Positions 5,950 to 6,550 of a stretch of 6,550 nucleotides of DNA are shown here, piece after piece. Both the position numbers and the translations under genes were made by a program. This DNA comes from Bacteroidales bacterium (lineage in GTDB: Bacteria > Bacteroidota > Bacteroidia > Bacteroidales > UBA7960): assembly GCA_003560215.1 (NCBI GenBank), contig PWIY01000238.1, positions 1 to 6,550 of the forward strand. The letters are read 5' to 3'. Positions within the stretch are counted from its first letter, which is position 1, and each line of letters begins with the position of its first letter. The notes below the pieces were generated by a model that was given only the letters and a program-made list of their open reading frames with translations, did not search any database and was not told the origin of the DNA.

Positions 5950-6017
5950 TCCCTATTTCCTGACGCTTCCGCAGTGCAACAATGCCACTTTGCCGCAGCA
6001 CCCTGAAGGATTACACT
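5950..6017. other. Convergent intergenic gap with a weak dyad
   Basis: This 68-bp gap separates the stops of two genes that face each other. It holds GTGCA-ACAA-TGCCAC (5974-5988), which can fold into a five-pair stem with one bulged C. There is no T-run on either side, so it is not a convincing terminator. Nothing else is recognised in the gap. Confidence 0.4.
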
Positions 6018-6550
6018 TTAGCCGTTATTGTTTGGGGCTTGTTTCCTGAGTGAAAAGAAAAACTCCAGACCACCGCCTTCGCGGTTTTTCGCTGTGATGT
6101 CGCCGTGGTGAAAAAGCACAGCATTTTTTACAATTGCCAGCCCCAGCCCGGTGCCGCCGGATTTGCGGCTCCGGCCCTGATCAACCCGGTAAAAGCGTTC
6201 AAAGATCCGGCCGATATGTTTCTCCGGAACTCCTGCGCCGGTATCTGCAAAAGAGAAATAATAGTAATCCCTGTCCTCAAAATAATTGTTCAGGTAAATC
6301 TCTACATTTTCTCCGGCGTGCCGCACTGTATTTTCAAACAGGTTCTGGAAAATGGAATAGACAAGGGAGTAATTTCCCCTGACGCTCACCCCGGGGCTCA
6401 CCCGTATGTGGGTGGCAATCTTCCTTTTCTCCAGTTCAGGACGCAGATTCTCACTGATGTCGGCAACAACCTCCTGGATGTCAATGCGCTTATTGTCGTA
6501 CCCCACACCCGACTCCTCGATCTTGTTCAGCACCGAGATGTCATTGATCA
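6018..6550 (-). CDS. Sensor histidine kinase, C-terminal part (5' end outside the window)
   Basis: The minus-strand frame runs from the right edge to the TAA at 6020-6018, about 176 codons visible. The first residues, INDISVLNKIEESG, look like the second helix of the dimerisation domain, so the phosphorylated histidine and the sensor region lie beyond the edge. The ATP-binding domain is complete: N box NLFENTVRHA, G1 box DTGAGVP, F box IFERFYRVD, and G2 box GGTGLGLAIVK followed by HHGDITA. This is the HATPase_c type of PhoR/EnvZ-like membrane kinases. A GTG at 6533 could be mistaken for the start, but the frame and the kinase homology extend upstream of it. The partner response regulator is not in the window. 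The gene is convergent with the PHP lipoprotein gene. Confidence 0.93.
   Translation of the reverse strand, partial: INDISVLNKIEESGVGYDNKRIDIQEVVADISENLRPELEKRKIATHIRVSPGVSVRGNYSLVYSIFQNLFENTVRHAGENVEIYLNNYFEDRDYYYFSFADTGAGVPEKHIGRIFERFYRVDQGRSRKSGGTGLGLAIVKNAVLFHHGDITAKNREGGGLEFFFSLRKQAPNNNG

Noticed and set aside
5768..6049. Plus-strand frame of 93 codons at the end of the PHP gene
   Set aside because: It overlaps the conserved C-terminal domain of the PHP protein in another frame and then runs through the intergenic gap into the kinase end; no motif or start signal supports it.
6018..6533. GTG at 6533 as the start of a short ATPase-only protein
   Set aside because: The frame and the dimerisation-helix sequence continue upstream to the window edge, so the gene is a truncated view of a full histidine kinase.

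Overview
The window reads as a chromosomal piece of a Bacteroidota (Bacteroidetes) genome of moderate GC content. Two genes are preceded by an exact TACCTTTG box, the Bacteroidota form of the -7 promoter element (TAnnTTTG). None of the starts has a convincing Shine-Dalgarno sequence; they sit in A/T-rich leaders. The gene products also fit that phylum. Species-level placement is not possible from sequence reading alone.

Layout, left to right: the first 74 bases may be the start of a gene leaving the window on the minus strand (uncertain), followed by an A/T-rich spacer with short direct and inverted repeats. On the plus strand come a small membrane protein with an HEGGH zinc-protease motif (360-932); a degenerate 18-bp tandem repeat that begins inside its last codons and runs past its stop; tilS, tRNA(Ile)-lysidine synthase (1101-2462); an array of four short hairpins with different but self-complementary stems (2498-2592); a dsbD-type transmembrane thiol:disulfide reductase (2712-4781); and a PHP-family metallohydrolase predicted to be a lipoprotein (4855-5949). 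A sensor histidine kinase on the minus strand (from 6018) runs convergently and is cut by the right edge of the window.

The genes look like a mixed housekeeping and envelope neighbourhood, not a dedicated pathway. TilS works in the cytoplasm on tRNA. The other products act in or beyond the inner membrane: a candidate intramembrane-type protease, a reductant carrier to the periplasm, an exported phosphoesterase-like hydrolase and a sensor kinase. tilS and dsbD each have their own promoter-like box, so they are probably separate transcription units. The PHP gene follows dsbD after 73 bp and may be partly co-transcribed with it.

I found no CRISPR array, transposase, phage gene, tRNA or rRNA. 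The most interesting structures are the repeats. The HEGGH protein's reading frame continues through its TAG stop as a hexapeptide repeat for 20 further codons, suggesting a recent nonsense truncation of a repetitive tail. The tilS-dsbD spacer carries a covarying hairpin array that abuts the dsbD promoter.
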